Shown: piece by piece, positions 33,272 to 42,428 of the stretch
Numbering within the stretch: the stretch's first letter is position 1
How the letters are laid out: each line of letters begins with the position of its first letter
NCBI GenBank assembly: GCA_035374585.1
Contig: DAOSPF010000020.1
Location: 1-50,035, forward strand
Direction of reading: 5' to 3'
DNA: 50,035 nt
Origin: JAKPQD01 sp029572965
Lineage (GTDB): Bacteria; Bacteroidota; Bacteroidia; Bacteroidales; DTGW01
Translations under genes and position numbers: made by a program
Notes under the pieces: generated by a model
Told to the model about the DNA's origin: nothing
Seen by the model: only the letters and a program-made list of their open reading frames with translations
Database searches by the model: none

Positions 33272-35329
33272 TCAATATTCAAGAAAATTTAAAAATGTTT
33301 TTTCGTCTATTACATCTATATTGAGTTCTTTGGCTTTCTGGAGCTTTGATGGCCCCATATTTTCGCCTGCTACAATAAATGATGTTTTTGAAGTTACCGA
33401 ATCTACAAGTTTTCCTCCGTTGGCAATAACCATTTGTTCAAGTTCTTTGCGCCGTTGCGGGCTGCTAAAACTACCACTTACCACTATTGATTTGCCTTTG
33501 AGCTTTTCGGATACCACTTTATTGGTATCTTCTTTTATTTGCATCTGGACGCCTGCCTCTCTGAGCCTTTCAACAATAATGGCATTATTGGGTACTGAAA
33601 ACCATGCTAACACACTTTGGGCCATTACCTCGCCAATATCGTCCACTGCTGTCAACTGTTCAATGGTCGAATTTTTAATAGCATCAATGTTTTTAAAATG
33701 TTGGGCAAGCTTACGTGCTGCTGTTTGGCCAATATGTCTTATCCCCAAAGCAAACAATACCCTTTCAAAGGGGGTTTGCTTTGATGCTTCTATGTTTTGT
33801 AAGATATTATTGACTGTTTTATCCTGAAATCTCACTATACGTGGTTTACTTCCGTCTTCTGCATTGTATGTTTTTTCAAGGCCTATAATTTGCCCGTATT
33901 TTATGTAATAAAGGTCGGCTACATTTTTAATAATACCTTTTTCATAAAGGGTGTCTATCCGGCCTTCGCCTAAGGTTTCAATATTCATGGCTTTGCGGCT
34001 GATAAAGTGTTCTATTTTCCCTTTTATCTGCGGAGGGCATGAGTCGGCATTGGGGCAAAAGTGTTTGGCTTCGCCTTCTTCGCGCACAAGCTGTGCATTG
34101 CATTCAGGGCAGCGGCTGATAAATACTACAGGCTTGGCATCGGATGCGCGCGAATGTTTTTCAACACCTGTTACCTTCGGAATTATTTCTCCTCCTTTTT
34201 CAATACAAACAATATCGTGCTCGTGAAGATCGAGAAGTTGGATCTGGTCTGCGTTGTGCAATGAGGCCCGCCTGACGGTCGAACCTGACAACTGAACAGG
34301 TTTTAAGTTGGCTACCGGGGTAATGGCCCCTGTACGCCCTACCTGGTATGAAACTGAAAGCAACTCGGTTGTTACCTGCTCGGCCTTAAACTTGTACGAA
34401 ATAGCCCAACGTGGTATTTTGGCCGTAAAGCCAAGCTCTGATTGTTGTGCCAACGAATCTACTTTGATTACTATACCGTCAATGTCAAATGGCAGCGAAT
34501 CCCGCTTTTGGTCCCAATAATTGATATATGCCAATACGTCTTTTATGGTGTCGCATTTTTTGCTGTAAGGTGATATTTTAAATCCCCAGCCTGCTGCCAT
34601 CTGGAGGCTTTGGTAATGGCTGTCCGAAATTGGAACAGGTGTGTAAAGGTTGTATAAATAACAGTCAAGCTTTCGTTTGGCCACTTCGGCAGATTTTAAA
34701 AGCTTTACCGAACCCGCAGCAGCGTTGCGCGGGTTGGCAAAGGGCTCATCGGCGGCTTCCCTGCGCTCTTCGTTTAATGCTTCAAAAACGGCACGAGGCA
34801 TAAATATTTCGCCCCTGATTTCAAAATTTGCAGGGGCTGTGGCGCTGGCAATTTTTAACGGGATAGAACGTATTGTTTTTACGTTATTGGTAACAATGTC
34901 GCCTTTTACGCCGTCTCCACGGGTTACGGCATAAGCCAGTTGACGGTTTTCGTATATTAAGCTTATTGAAATACCATCAAATTTCAGTTCTGCGCTATAC
35001 GAATATTGTTGCCCCCCGAGGCCTTTGCCCACTCTTTTGTCAAAGTCGAGCAATTCGGCTTCGTTGTATGTATTGTCCAACGAAAGCATAGGGTATTGGT
35101 GCTCTTTTTGTTCAAATTCATTGCTAATGTCGCTCCCAACATGCACAGTAGGAGAGGTCGGGTCAAAAAACTCAGGGTTTTCTGCTTCCAGCTGTTGAAG
35201 TTGTTTCATCAGTTGGTCAAATTCCTGGTCGCCAATTACAGGCTGGTGTAAAACGTAATACCTGTGGTTATGTTCCCGAAGGGTTTTTCTGAGTTTTTCT
35301 ATTTCGAGGGCTATTTGTTCTTTACTCAT
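33272..35329 (-). CDS. ligA: NAD-dependent DNA ligase LigA
   Basis: A 685-residue NAD+-dependent DNA ligase of normal length. The adenylation domain has the nucleophile Lys116 in A-E-L-K116-F-D-G, preceded by the Ia domain. It is followed by the OB fold, a four-cysteine zinc finger (CPECNAQL...HFCPNADSCP), helix-hairpin-helix motifs, and a C-terminal BRCT domain (KSIVVSGSF). It seals Okazaki fragments and repair nicks. The ATG at 35329 (MSKEQIALEIEKLRK) is canonical. It follows the SiaC-like gene but is separated from it by a strong terminator, so it has its own promoter or relies on readthrough. Confidence 0.97.
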   Translation of the reverse strand: MSKEQIALEIEKLRKTLREHNHRYYVLHQPVIGDQEFDQLMKQLQQLEAENPEFFDPTSPTVHVGSDISNEFEQKEHQYPMLSLDNTYNEAELLDFDKRVGKGLGGQQYSYSAELKFDGISISLIYENRQLAYAVTRGDGVKGDIVTNNVKTIRSIPLKIASATAPANFEIRGEIFMPRAVFEALNEERREAADEPFANPRNAAAGSVKLLKSAEVAKRKLDCYLYNLYTPVPISDSHYQSLQMAAGWGFKISPYSKKCDTIKDVLAYINYWDQKRDSLPFDIDGIVIKVDSLAQQSELGFTAKIPRWAISYKFKAEQVTTELLSVSYQVGRTGAITPVANLKPVQLSGSTVRRASLHNADQIQLLDLHEHDIVCIEKGGEIIPKVTGVEKHSRASDAKPVVFISRCPECNAQLVREEGEAKHFCPNADSCPPQIKGKIEHFISRKAMNIETLGEGRIDTLYEKGIIKNVADLYYIKYGQIIGLEKTYNAEDGSKPRIVRFQDKTVNNILQNIEASKQTPFERVLFALGIRHIGQTAARKLAQHFKNIDAIKNSTIEQLTAVDDIGEVMAQSVLAWFSVPNNAIIVERLREAGVQMQIKEDTNKVVSEKLKGKSIVVSGSFSSPQRRKELEQMVIANGGKLVDSVTSKTSFIVAGENMGPSKLQKAKELNIDVIDEKTFLNFLEY

Positions 35330-35350
35330 TGAAATGTCCTTTTTTGATAA

Positions 35351-35382
35351 TAAAAAATGCCATTCCCGTAACAGAATGGCAT
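35351..35382 (-). terminator. intrinsic terminator of the SiaC-like gene
   Basis: On the minus strand, ATGCCATTC pairs with GAATGGCAT around an 8-nt loop, followed by a run of six T. It lies between the SiaC-like stop (35405) and the ligA start (35329). Confidence 0.9.
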
Positions 35383-35404
35383 AAATACTTGTAGTTTGTT
35401 ATTA

Positions 35405-35779
35405 TTAGTATGCTTCAAACTCAAAAGGGATTTTTAAGGTAAACTGGTAATGTTCGCCAAGCTCTTGTACCGATTCGTCGTCTTCTTCATAATACCATTT
35501 TACAAGGCACTCATTCCCTGATATGTGTTGTTCTTTTATCAACCTGAACATTTCGAGCAATGACTTGGACGAACCGCTATTGATGTATTCAAATTTGAGT
35601 TCAAAAATTGTTTTTTTCTGTGGGCTCTTGAAATAGTCAATTAACCATAAAACCAATGGTTTGTAAAAGTCGCCGGGGTTTTCGGGTATTGACCTTCCTT
35701 CCAAACGCATTACCCCACTTTGCGGGTCAAAAGTAACTTTGGGAGTGTTTGATGTTTTTTCTATTTGCAGCGTTGTCAT
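35405..35779 (-). CDS. SiaC-like (DUF1987) regulatory phosphoprotein
   Basis: A 124-residue cytosolic protein. The sequence TPKVTFDPQSGVMRLEGRSIPEN and the following NPGDFYKPLVLWLIDYF are characteristic of DUF1987, and the SSKSLLEMFR segment corresponds to the phosphorylated loop of SiaC. In Pseudomonas, SiaC partners with the kinase SiaB, the phosphatase SiaA and the diguanylate cyclase SiaD. None of those partners is adjacent here, so the role is inferred from the family. It is flanked by a clear TATATTTG element upstream and a terminator downstream, so it is transcribed alone. Confidence 0.82.
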   Translation of the reverse strand: MTTLQIEKTSNTPKVTFDPQSGVMRLEGRSIPENPGDFYKPLVLWLIDYFKSPQKKTIFELKFEYINSGSSKSLLEMFRLIKEQHISGNECLVKWYYEEDDESVQELGEHYQFTLKIPFEFEAY

Positions 35780-35799
35780 ACCAAATACATTTGTTTATA

Positions 35800-35807
35800 C
35801 AAATATA
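35800..35807 (-). promoter_or_regulatory. -7 element of the SiaC-like gene
   Basis: The minus strand reads TATATTTG, 20 bp before the ATG, in the 45-bp gap after the permease gene. Confidence 0.5.
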
Positions 35808-35824
35808 TATAAAAATATCAATTG

Positions 35825-37066
35825 TTATTCATGCCGTAAAGATATTATAGGGTCAACTTTTGCAGCTTTTTGGGCCGGTACGTATCCCGAAATTACCCCT
35901 ACTACAAAACATAACAGTACCCCTAACAATATCCACACCCACGGGATGATAAACGATCCTCCGGTCAACATGGCCACCATGTTGCCTATAAGTATCCCAA
36001 GTATTATACCTAATGCCCCGCCCATTTGGCCTATTATAACAGATTCAAGCAAAAATTGTTGTTTAATGGTGCTGGTTTTGGCCCCTAATGCTTTACGTAT
36101 CCCTATTTCTGATGTCCGTTCGGTTACCGATACAAGCATAATGTTCATCAATCCTATGGCGGCCCCAAAAAGCGTGATAATACCAATAATGGTAGCGGCC
36201 ATAGTTACCAGCCTGAGGTTGTTTATTAGCATATTGGCAAGGCTGTTGCTCGATTCTATCTCAAAGTCATTAGCGTCGTGCGGGGCCAATCTTCTGACAA
36301 TCCTGAATATCCCTTCGGCTTCGCTTATGGCAACATCAAGCAGCTCTGGTTTGGCCGGCAATATGTTTATACGGTATGTTTGATCAGGGTTGGGATAATA
36401 CTGGCGGGCATTGGTTATGGGTATCAGGCACAGCCTGTCGCTGCCGTTAAAACTTGTCCCTTGTTGGGCTAGTACCCCTATAATACGGTATTTTCCATTG
36501 CCAACACTAATGGTTTGGTTGATCGGGTTTTCATTTTTTTTAAAAAGTTTTTTTACTACATCGGAGCCTACTATGATAACGTGTTTGCCGTTTTCTATTT
36601 CTTCATGGCTGAAATTTCGGCCTTGCCCGATGCTTTTGCCCGATGTTATCATATCGTACTCATCTACGCCCCATATTTCTATGTTGGGGTCGGTTTTTTG
36701 CATTTGAAACTTGATTGTTGATGCCCCGCTAACATACCCCGATATGGCTACCGTGGCCGGGAACTGAAAACGTCCAACAAATTCTGTGGCCTGGTCGTAG
36801 GTAATGTTGGCCGTATTGACCGTGCGCTCCCTATGGCCGCCATGGTGCATGTTGTTCCCTTTTTTCACAATGGCAAATGCGCTTGCCCCCATGGTCGAAA
36901 ATTGGGTGGTAAGTGTACTTTTTATCGACTCTATGGCGGTCAATATCCCAACAAGGGCCATAATCCCAAAGGCTATAATAAACATGGTCAGTATGGCCCT
37001 CAGCATGTTGGCTTTTATCGACCTTATGGCTATTCGTGTGTTTTCGTTCAGGATACCAAAATTCAT
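35825..37066 (-). CDS. MacB/FtsX-type ABC transporter permease
   Basis: A 413-residue permease. One N-terminal membrane span (about 20-45, MLRAILTMFIIAFGIMALVG), a periplasmic MacB core of about 220 residues, then three spans in the C-terminal FtsX domain, with the coupling motif TSEIGIRKALGAKTSTI between them. Such proteins use energy from an ATPase encoded elsewhere to move lipoproteins, peptides or drugs outward by mechanotransmission. No ATPase or membrane-fusion gene lies next to it. Start at the ATG at 37066 (MNFGILNENTRIAIRSIKANM, the usual opening). A TACATTTG element is at 37091-37098. Confidence 0.88.
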   Translation of the reverse strand: MNFGILNENTRIAIRSIKANMLRAILTMFIIAFGIMALVGILTAIESIKSTLTTQFSTMGASAFAIVKKGNNMHHGGHRERTVNTANITYDQATEFVGRFQFPATVAISGYVSGASTIKFQMQKTDPNIEIWGVDEYDMITSGKSIGQGRNFSHEEIENGKHVIIVGSDVVKKLFKKNENPINQTISVGNGKYRIIGVLAQQGTSFNGSDRLCLIPITNARQYYPNPDQTYRINILPAKPELLDVAISEAEGIFRIVRRLAPHDANDFEIESSNSLANMLINNLRLVTMAATIIGIITLFGAAIGLMNIMLVSVTERTSEIGIRKALGAKTSTIKQQFLLESVIIGQMGGALGIILGILIGNMVAMLTGGSFIIPWVWILLGVLLCFVVGVISGYVPAQKAAKVDPIISLRHE

Positions 37067-37090
37067 CAGGCTTGTGTTTTAATTTTTTAT

Positions 37091-37098
37091 CAAATGTA
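37091..37098 (-). promoter_or_regulatory. -7 element of the permease gene
   Basis: On the minus strand this reads TACATTTG, 25 bp before the permease ATG. Directly upstream of it, at about 37104-37127, an imperfect hairpin with a T run may end transcription of the restriction-modification gene, whose stop codon is at 37144. Confidence 0.45.
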
Positions 37099-37143
37099 TA
37101 AAAAAAAGCCCATCCGGGGTTTTTATTTTTTGCCCGGGTCATA

Positions 37144-40100
37144 TCATTTACCTGGCTCTTGGGCTCCTGTTTCAAATGTCAATTTTGGCAAACTGTTTAC
37201 TATATCTACCGTTTGCACGCTCACGTTGATGATGCTCAGCAACAAATCTAAAATGTACCGTGGGTTACCTGTTTCGGCTGCCCAGTCGTTGGGGTCGTTT
37301 TTAATGCCACTCTCCTTGTGGACAGTTACTTGGTAGCGTTCCATTACCCACTCAATGGCGCTTTTGCCGTTTACCACGTATTCGTAAGCCTTTTCAGGAA
37401 TATTACTCACGGTTATGTGGCTGTTGTATAAGATTGTGTCTTTTTGGTCTTTTTTTGGGAAACGCATTTTTTCGACCGTGTAGGTTTGGCCATCGTCCCC
37501 ACTGACCGTTACATGCGGATAAGGGGCAACTGTTTCATAGTTTAGGTGCAGTTCGGCCAGCTGGCGGCCTGCCTTGCTAAATGCCCAAAAGTCTGCTACA
37601 CTCTCTACCAGTGGCAGGCGGGGCAGCATTTTTTTCAGGTCGGCGGCAAAGGTTTCTCTATACTCTTTGCAGTGCAAAAAGCCGTACACGTAATAAAATA
37701 TATCTTCTTTACTGACGCTTTTGCCGTATTGCGCCCGGGCCCTTTCTAAAATAAAATCGCTTACGGCATCGCGCCGTACATACTTGCCCGCAGCAGTGCC
37801 CCCCGCAGCAGCTTCGCCGCTATCAAACAAGCTCTTTTGTACTACTTTGTTTTCTTCGTAGTAATAGAGGGGGAAGCATTGTCCATTTGCTTGTAATTGC
37901 AAATCAGGAACAACATCTGTTATTAATGCTGAAAAATCTTTATTTGTACCTGTGCCACACAATGAAATGACAATGTTTTTATGATTCTTAGTTGGAAATA
38001 GTTTTGGAAGCTGGTATCTTTCTTGATTTAAGTCATCATCAAAATATGAATTTAATTTTGTGAAAGGTCTGTGCATTGTTATTCGATACTCATATTCGTT
38101 TTCAATTATTTCTTTTCTTCTTTTAATTTGATTGTCCCAATCTCTTGTCCAGTTTCCTTTAGTTACATCTTTTATAATTTCTTTATTTTTTTGTTTTAAG
38201 ATTAGATCTAATTGCTCATTATAATAAGCAATGCTCTTTTTTACGTTTTCACACAAAGTGGCTTTTGAAAAATTATATACCCATGCATCTCTGTTTGTCG
38301 CAGTTCCTAATGTCTGAGCTATAAAAACACTCTGACTTTTCGCATCAAACTTTTTTTCCGGTTCCAAAGGGATAAACTCGTCAAAAAGGCTGTTGCGCAC
38401 GCTTATCCAGTCGCCATGCCCGTTGGGCTGCAGGGTTTTCAGCGGAAGTTTCGGATTGGCAAAGGTTTTGAAGCCTTTGACTATTTTCAGCTTTTGTTCG
38501 CGGCCCAGGTAGTCGCCTATGTCGTGGTAATAAATGGTGGCTTTGTCTGTTTTTATATCAGGGTTTTTTACCAGCAGGGTAATGGCTATGGGCGTGCGGC
38601 TGCCGCTGCCAAAAATTTTTCCGCCTTCTTTGCGGCTCAGCTCTCCGCTGGTACGTTGGTTTCCTCTCAGGTTAAACACGTAAACGGATGAAAACTCTTT
38701 CTCGATGGCTTTGCGGAAGCCATCGGTGCTGTTGCCGTCGAGCCAGGCGCCGTTGCTCACAAAGCATATCACGCCGCCGGTTTTGTCCAATCGGTCGGTG
38801 CTCCACCGGAAAGCTTTTATGTAAGCATCGTAAAGCGATTTGTTGAGGCCTGCTGTTGATAGCTTGGCGTAGGTATCGGCAATGCGTTGGTCGAGCCTTG
38901 GGTAGGCTTGGTTTTGCGCGTTGTCGTTAGCCGATTTTTGCCCGATGGAGTAGGGCGGGTTGCCAATAATCACGCGCAGGGGTGCTTTTTGCTGGCGTTG
39001 CACGCGTTCGGAGTTGCGGGGGAACATTTCCGAAAAGAGTTTGTCGGTGTCGTCGGTTTCGCCCAGCTGAAAGGTATCGGTAAGCACAATGCCCTCGAAA
39101 GGGGTGTAACGGGCTTTGCCTACGCCATCGTCGGGGTCGGGGGTAGCATCGTGGTAAGCGTTTTCGATGTTGATGGCGGCAATGTAATAGGCCAGCAGCA
39201 CAATTTCGTTGGCGTGCATTTCGTGGCGGTATTTGCGTTCGAGGTCTTTGAGGCCAATCAATCCGCTTTGCAGCAAACGCACCATAAACGTTCCTGTCCC
39301 GGTAAAGGGGTCGAGTATGTGGATGTTGTCGTCCGAAAGCGTGCGCCCAAATTCTTTTTGCAGTATGTCGTTGACGGAATGGATAATAAAATCGACTACC
39401 TCCACGGGGGTATAAACAATGCCCAGCCGTTCGACCATTTTCGGGAAAGCGGTTTTGAAAAACTTATCGTACAGCTCGATAATAATGCGTTGTTTGCCTT
39501 CGGCATTGTCAATGCCCTGGGCACGTTTGCGCACCGAGCCGTAGAATTTTTGCAGGGTTTCGTCCTGCTCTGCCAGGTTGTTGCCTTTTTCGAGGGCTTC
39601 TATCATGCTTTGCATGGCCACCGAAACGGCATTTGATTTTACAAACGAATAACCCTCGAACAGGGCATCGAAAATAGGCTGGGTAATAATGTGCTGTGCC
39701 AGCATTTCAATGGCTTGCTCCTGGTTGATGCCTGGGTTGATGTTTTTTTGCAAGCCACTTAAAAACTTATCGAAGGCCTCGCGTTGGTCTTTCTTTTCGG
39801 TAATGAGGTATGCAATGCGTTCAATCTGGCGTTCGGCAATCAGGGCCACGTCTTTTGCCCATTGCTCCCAATAACGGCGGTCGCCTACTTTTTGCACTAA
39901 GCGGGCAAACACCACATCTTGCAACTGCTCAAACTGAATGGCAATTTGCCGCCCTATTTCTTTGTTTGTTTCGCTGCTTTGCTTTTCGCCTTGTCTTTTG
40001 TCAATGGGGGTGCCATCGTTATCAAACGAAGTATCGGCGCCGCCAACAATGATTTGGCCGGGGCGTTTTTTGTTGAGTTCAATTTTATTGACAGTGGCAT

Positions 40101-42048
40101 TAAAGCGGTCGTCGTGGGCACGCAGGGCGTTCAATACGGTCCAAACCACCTTGTAACGTTCGTTATCGTCGAGCGCTTGTTCGGGCTCAACATCGGCGGG
40201 CACAATTACCGGGATAATAATATAGCCATATTTTTTGCCTTCGGCCCTGCGCATAACACGCCCGACCGATTGTACTACATCTACCTGCGAGTTACGTGCC
40301 GAAAGGAAAAGCACGGCATCTAACGAAGGTACATCAACGCCCTCGCTCAAAACACGCACGTTTGTAATAATGCGGCATTCGTTATTGTGTGTGTCTTCTT
40401 TGAGCCATGCGAGCATCTGGTCGCGTTGCGGGGCAGCCATGGTCCCGTCCATGTGCCGGGCATGCACGGTAACCATTTTTTCTTTTTTCTCCCGGGGCAA
40501 CGAATCCAGATAATTTTCGGCAGCAAGGTTATAACTTGCGGCAATGTTTTTAGAATCAGGAATTTTACCACAAAAAGCAACCGCCCGTTTCATGGGGCTT
40601 TCGTCGCCATCTGTTTTGATGGCCTCGTTGCCCAGAAATTGTTTTGATAAGGCATTGACCGTCCCGATGAGCTTGGTAAGGTCGTCGGTTTTTATTTCGG
40701 TTTCGCCATTGGTAATCATATTTTGTACAGCGGGCGGGACGTCTTTGTCGTTTAGTGTCAGGATAATCACTTTGTAATCGGTCAGCAAGCCCTTTTCAAC
40801 TGCTTCGCCAAAACCTATGCGATGAATTTCTTTGCCGAAATACTGTTCGTTGTCCATCGACCACAAAGGGATATCCTGTTTTGCAGCCTGCGATTGAGCA
40901 TCAATACTGTACAATCGGGGCGTAGCTGTCATATATAAACGTTTTTTTGCTTTTATAAAATTTTCATCATGCACTTTTACAAAAGCCGAATCGTCCATGC
41001 CCGGTTCGGTATAGCCAGTGGTACGGTGTGCTTCATCGCAAATAATCAAATCAAATTCGGGAAAACCGTTTTTGAGCAATATCTTTTGTGCATTGGCTAT
41101 TACTTCAATAGATTGATAGGTAGAGAATACCACTGTCATTGCGGCATTGCCATTTTGCTTATAATGCTCAAATTGTTTGAGAATATAGTTTGCATCGGTC
41201 GATGCAGGCCAGGCCAAATCAATGGTACTGGTTAAATCCTGGTCGGCGCTGTTTTTGTTTTTCGTTATTTCGGGGTCGGAGCAAATACAAATGGGGTTGA
41301 TGGGTTCTTCGGCCTGCGAGGCCCATTCGCGCAACGTTTGGCCAATAAGGGCTATGGAAGGCACTAAAAAAAGTATGGTGCCTTTGTTGTTGGTTTGCTT
41401 TTCGGCAATTTTTAACGAGGTCATGGTTTTGCCTGTGCCACATGCCATAATCAGCCGTCCGCGTTCGTTCTCTTTAAAGTACTCCACTACTTTATCGCGT
41501 ACTTCGAACACATGGGGATATATTTTTTTCTTTTCTACCCTTGCTTTCTGACCATGAATACCTTGTTCGAGTGCTTCCCAATCAACAGGGGCTTCTATTA
41601 AGTCGTGTAAATTTAACCTTGTTACCGGAGGTTTTTGATTTTTAATGGCTTCCAGCGCGTTTGGGCCCCATTTGTTGGTGGTCGAAATCCAAAGCCTCTG
41701 GGCAAAGCTTGTTGTTTTCGAATCTTCGCCCCTAAATTCGCGGCCCGAAGTGGCAAGAAAACTGTCCACGGCAGGTTTATCAATGGTAGCCGTTTCCTGG
41801 TAACATTTGCATTGAATAGCCCAGTATTCGTCGAAATGGGTAACTGCCACCAAATCTATCCCTGTATCGGCCCCGCCCATATCGTCTTTGCCGGGAAACT
41901 CGTCCCATAACCATACTTTCCTAAATTGGTGGGCATATTGCGGGTCGGTGAGCAAATATGCCTGCATTAAACGTTCAAAACGGTCGCCTTTATCTCTTTC
42001 GGAAAAGGAGATTTTACGGTATTTGTCTAATATTTTTAAAAAAATCAT
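37144..42048 (-). CDS. Type ISP-like single-chain restriction-modification enzyme
   Basis: A 1,634-residue enzyme that joins nuclease, DNA translocase, methyltransferase and specificity parts in one chain, as in Type ISP enzymes (LlaGI type). An Mrr-like nuclease lies at about 20-100, with D65 and Q79-C80-K81 as the catalytic pattern. The superfamily 2 motor has Walker A A202-C-G-T-G-K-T208, D338-E-A-H341, TATPR at 374-378 and motif VI QSVGRVMRR at 593-601. The N6-adenine methyltransferase has DPFTGTGTF at 913-921 and NPPY at 1030-1033. The remaining C-terminus is the target-recognition region. It appears intact. GC is above the neighbours except in one internal patch, suggesting transfer. 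Start at the ATG at 42048; no partner gene is needed or present. Confidence 0.9.
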   Translation of the reverse strand: MIFLKILDKYRKISFSERDKGDRFERLMQAYLLTDPQYAHQFRKVWLWDEFPGKDDMGGADTGIDLVAVTHFDEYWAIQCKCYQETATIDKPAVDSFLATSGREFRGEDSKTTSFAQRLWISTTNKWGPNALEAIKNQKPPVTRLNLHDLIEAPVDWEALEQGIHGQKARVEKKKIYPHVFEVRDKVVEYFKENERGRLIMACGTGKTMTSLKIAEKQTNNKGTILFLVPSIALIGQTLREWASQAEEPINPICICSDPEITKNKNSADQDLTSTIDLAWPASTDANYILKQFEHYKQNGNAAMTVVFSTYQSIEVIANAQKILLKNGFPEFDLIICDEAHRTTGYTEPGMDDSAFVKVHDENFIKAKKRLYMTATPRLYSIDAQSQAAKQDIPLWSMDNEQYFGKEIHRIGFGEAVEKGLLTDYKVIILTLNDKDVPPAVQNMITNGETEIKTDDLTKLIGTVNALSKQFLGNEAIKTDGDESPMKRAVAFCGKIPDSKNIAASYNLAAENYLDSLPREKKEKMVTVHARHMDGTMAAPQRDQMLAWLKEDTHNNECRIITNVRVLSEGVDVPSLDAVLFLSARNSQVDVVQSVGRVMRRAEGKKYGYIIIPVIVPADVEPEQALDDNERYKVVWTVLNALRAHDDRFNATVNKIELNKKRPGQIIVGGADTSFDNDGTPIDKRQGEKQSSETNKEIGRQIAIQFEQLQDVVFARLVQKVGDRRYWEQWAKDVALIAERQIERIAYLITEKKDQREAFDKFLSGLQKNINPGINQEQAIEMLAQHIITQPIFDALFEGYSFVKSNAVSVAMQSMIEALEKGNNLAEQDETLQKFYGSVRKRAQGIDNAEGKQRIIIELYDKFFKTAFPKMVERLGIVYTPVEVVDFIIHSVNDILQKEFGRTLSDDNIHILDPFTGTGTFMVRLLQSGLIGLKDLERKYRHEMHANEIVLLAYYIAAINIENAYHDATPDPDDGVGKARYTPFEGIVLTDTFQLGETDDTDKLFSEMFPRNSERVQRQQKAPLRVIIGNPPYSIGQKSANDNAQNQAYPRLDQRIADTYAKLSTAGLNKSLYDAYIKAFRWSTDRLDKTGGVICFVSNGAWLDGNSTDGFRKAIEKEFSSVYVFNLRGNQRTSGELSRKEGGKIFGSGSRTPIAITLLVKNPDIKTDKATIYYHDIGDYLGREQKLKIVKGFKTFANPKLPLKTLQPNGHGDWISVRNSLFDEFIPLEPEKKFDAKSQSVFIAQTLGTATNRDAWVYNFSKATLCENVKKSIAYYNEQLDLILKQKNKEIIKDVTKGNWTRDWDNQIKRRKEIIENEYEYRITMHRPFTKLNSYFDDDLNQERYQLPKLFPTKNHKNIVISLCGTGTNKDFSALITDVVPDLQLQANGQCFPLYYYEENKVVQKSLFDSGEAAAGGTAAGKYVRRDAVSDFILERARAQYGKSVSKEDIFYYVYGFLHCKEYRETFAADLKKMLPRLPLVESVADFWAFSKAGRQLAELHLNYETVAPYPHVTVSGDDGQTYTVEKMRFPKKDQKDTILYNSHITVSNIPEKAYEYVVNGKSAIEWVMERYQVTVHKESGIKNDPNDWAAETGNPRYILDLLLSIINVSVQTVDIVNSLPKLTFETGAQEPGK
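37880..38340. other. AT-rich segment inside the restriction-modification gene
   Basis: By hand count, 38041-38100 has 16 G/C in 60, against 33 in 60 at 39001-39060 of the same gene. The segment encodes residues of about 1236-1390, within the target-recognition part. The sharp change suggests this piece has a different origin from the rest of the gene. Confidence 0.6.
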
Positions 42049-42350
42049 GCTATAAATGCTATGTTTTTATGATTAAAAATGGCACGACTAAAATATATAT
42101 TTTTACTGTGGTTTGGTAAAAATATCAGGATTAAAGTCTTTTAGCAGCTTTAAGTTTTTAACCCAAATTAATCATTAGGAGGCTTTTTAAAACCGAACTA
42201 TTTGATTTAGTCGGGTTAATCTTCCCGTTATAAACGGGACAAGCTGATTTAAAAATTGTTTGGTCTAATTTTTATTAAATTAATGAATTACTATTTCTTA
42301 ATCGATTAAGCTTTTTGATGCTTAATTGGGGGTAAATCAGCCTGGGCAAT
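42049..42350. other. intergenic region before the restriction-modification gene
   Basis: There is no gene. It holds a small hairpin, TCCCGTT at 42223-42229 with AACGGGA at 42233-42239, and two short sequences (42159-42176 on the minus strand and 42317-42336 on the plus) that resemble AATGCTTAATTTGGGTT at 17412-17428. No clear promoter element for the gene starting at 42048 was found. Confidence 0.5.
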
Positions 42351-42385
42351 AAAAAAGCCCTGCTGAAATGCTTCAACAGGGCCTT
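42351..42385 (-). terminator. intrinsic terminator of ppdK
   Basis: On the minus strand, a 14-bp stem (arms 42354-42367 and 42372-42385, loop GCAT, two G-U pairs in that strand) is followed by a T run. It lies 43 bp after the ppdK stop codon. Confidence 0.85.
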
Positions 42386-42428
42386 GTATTTATTTCCCCC
42401 GCCTTTGCGAAGGATAATTAGCGAAAAG

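Noticed and set aside
38887..39636. 249-residue plus-strand open frame
   Set aside because: It is antisense to the methyltransferase region of the restriction-modification gene and has no recognisable domain.
42020..42048. T7 and A5 runs in codons 2-5 of the restriction-modification gene, as a phase-variation switch
   Set aside because: The tracts are short and ordinary for this AT-rich genome; without strain comparison there is no case.
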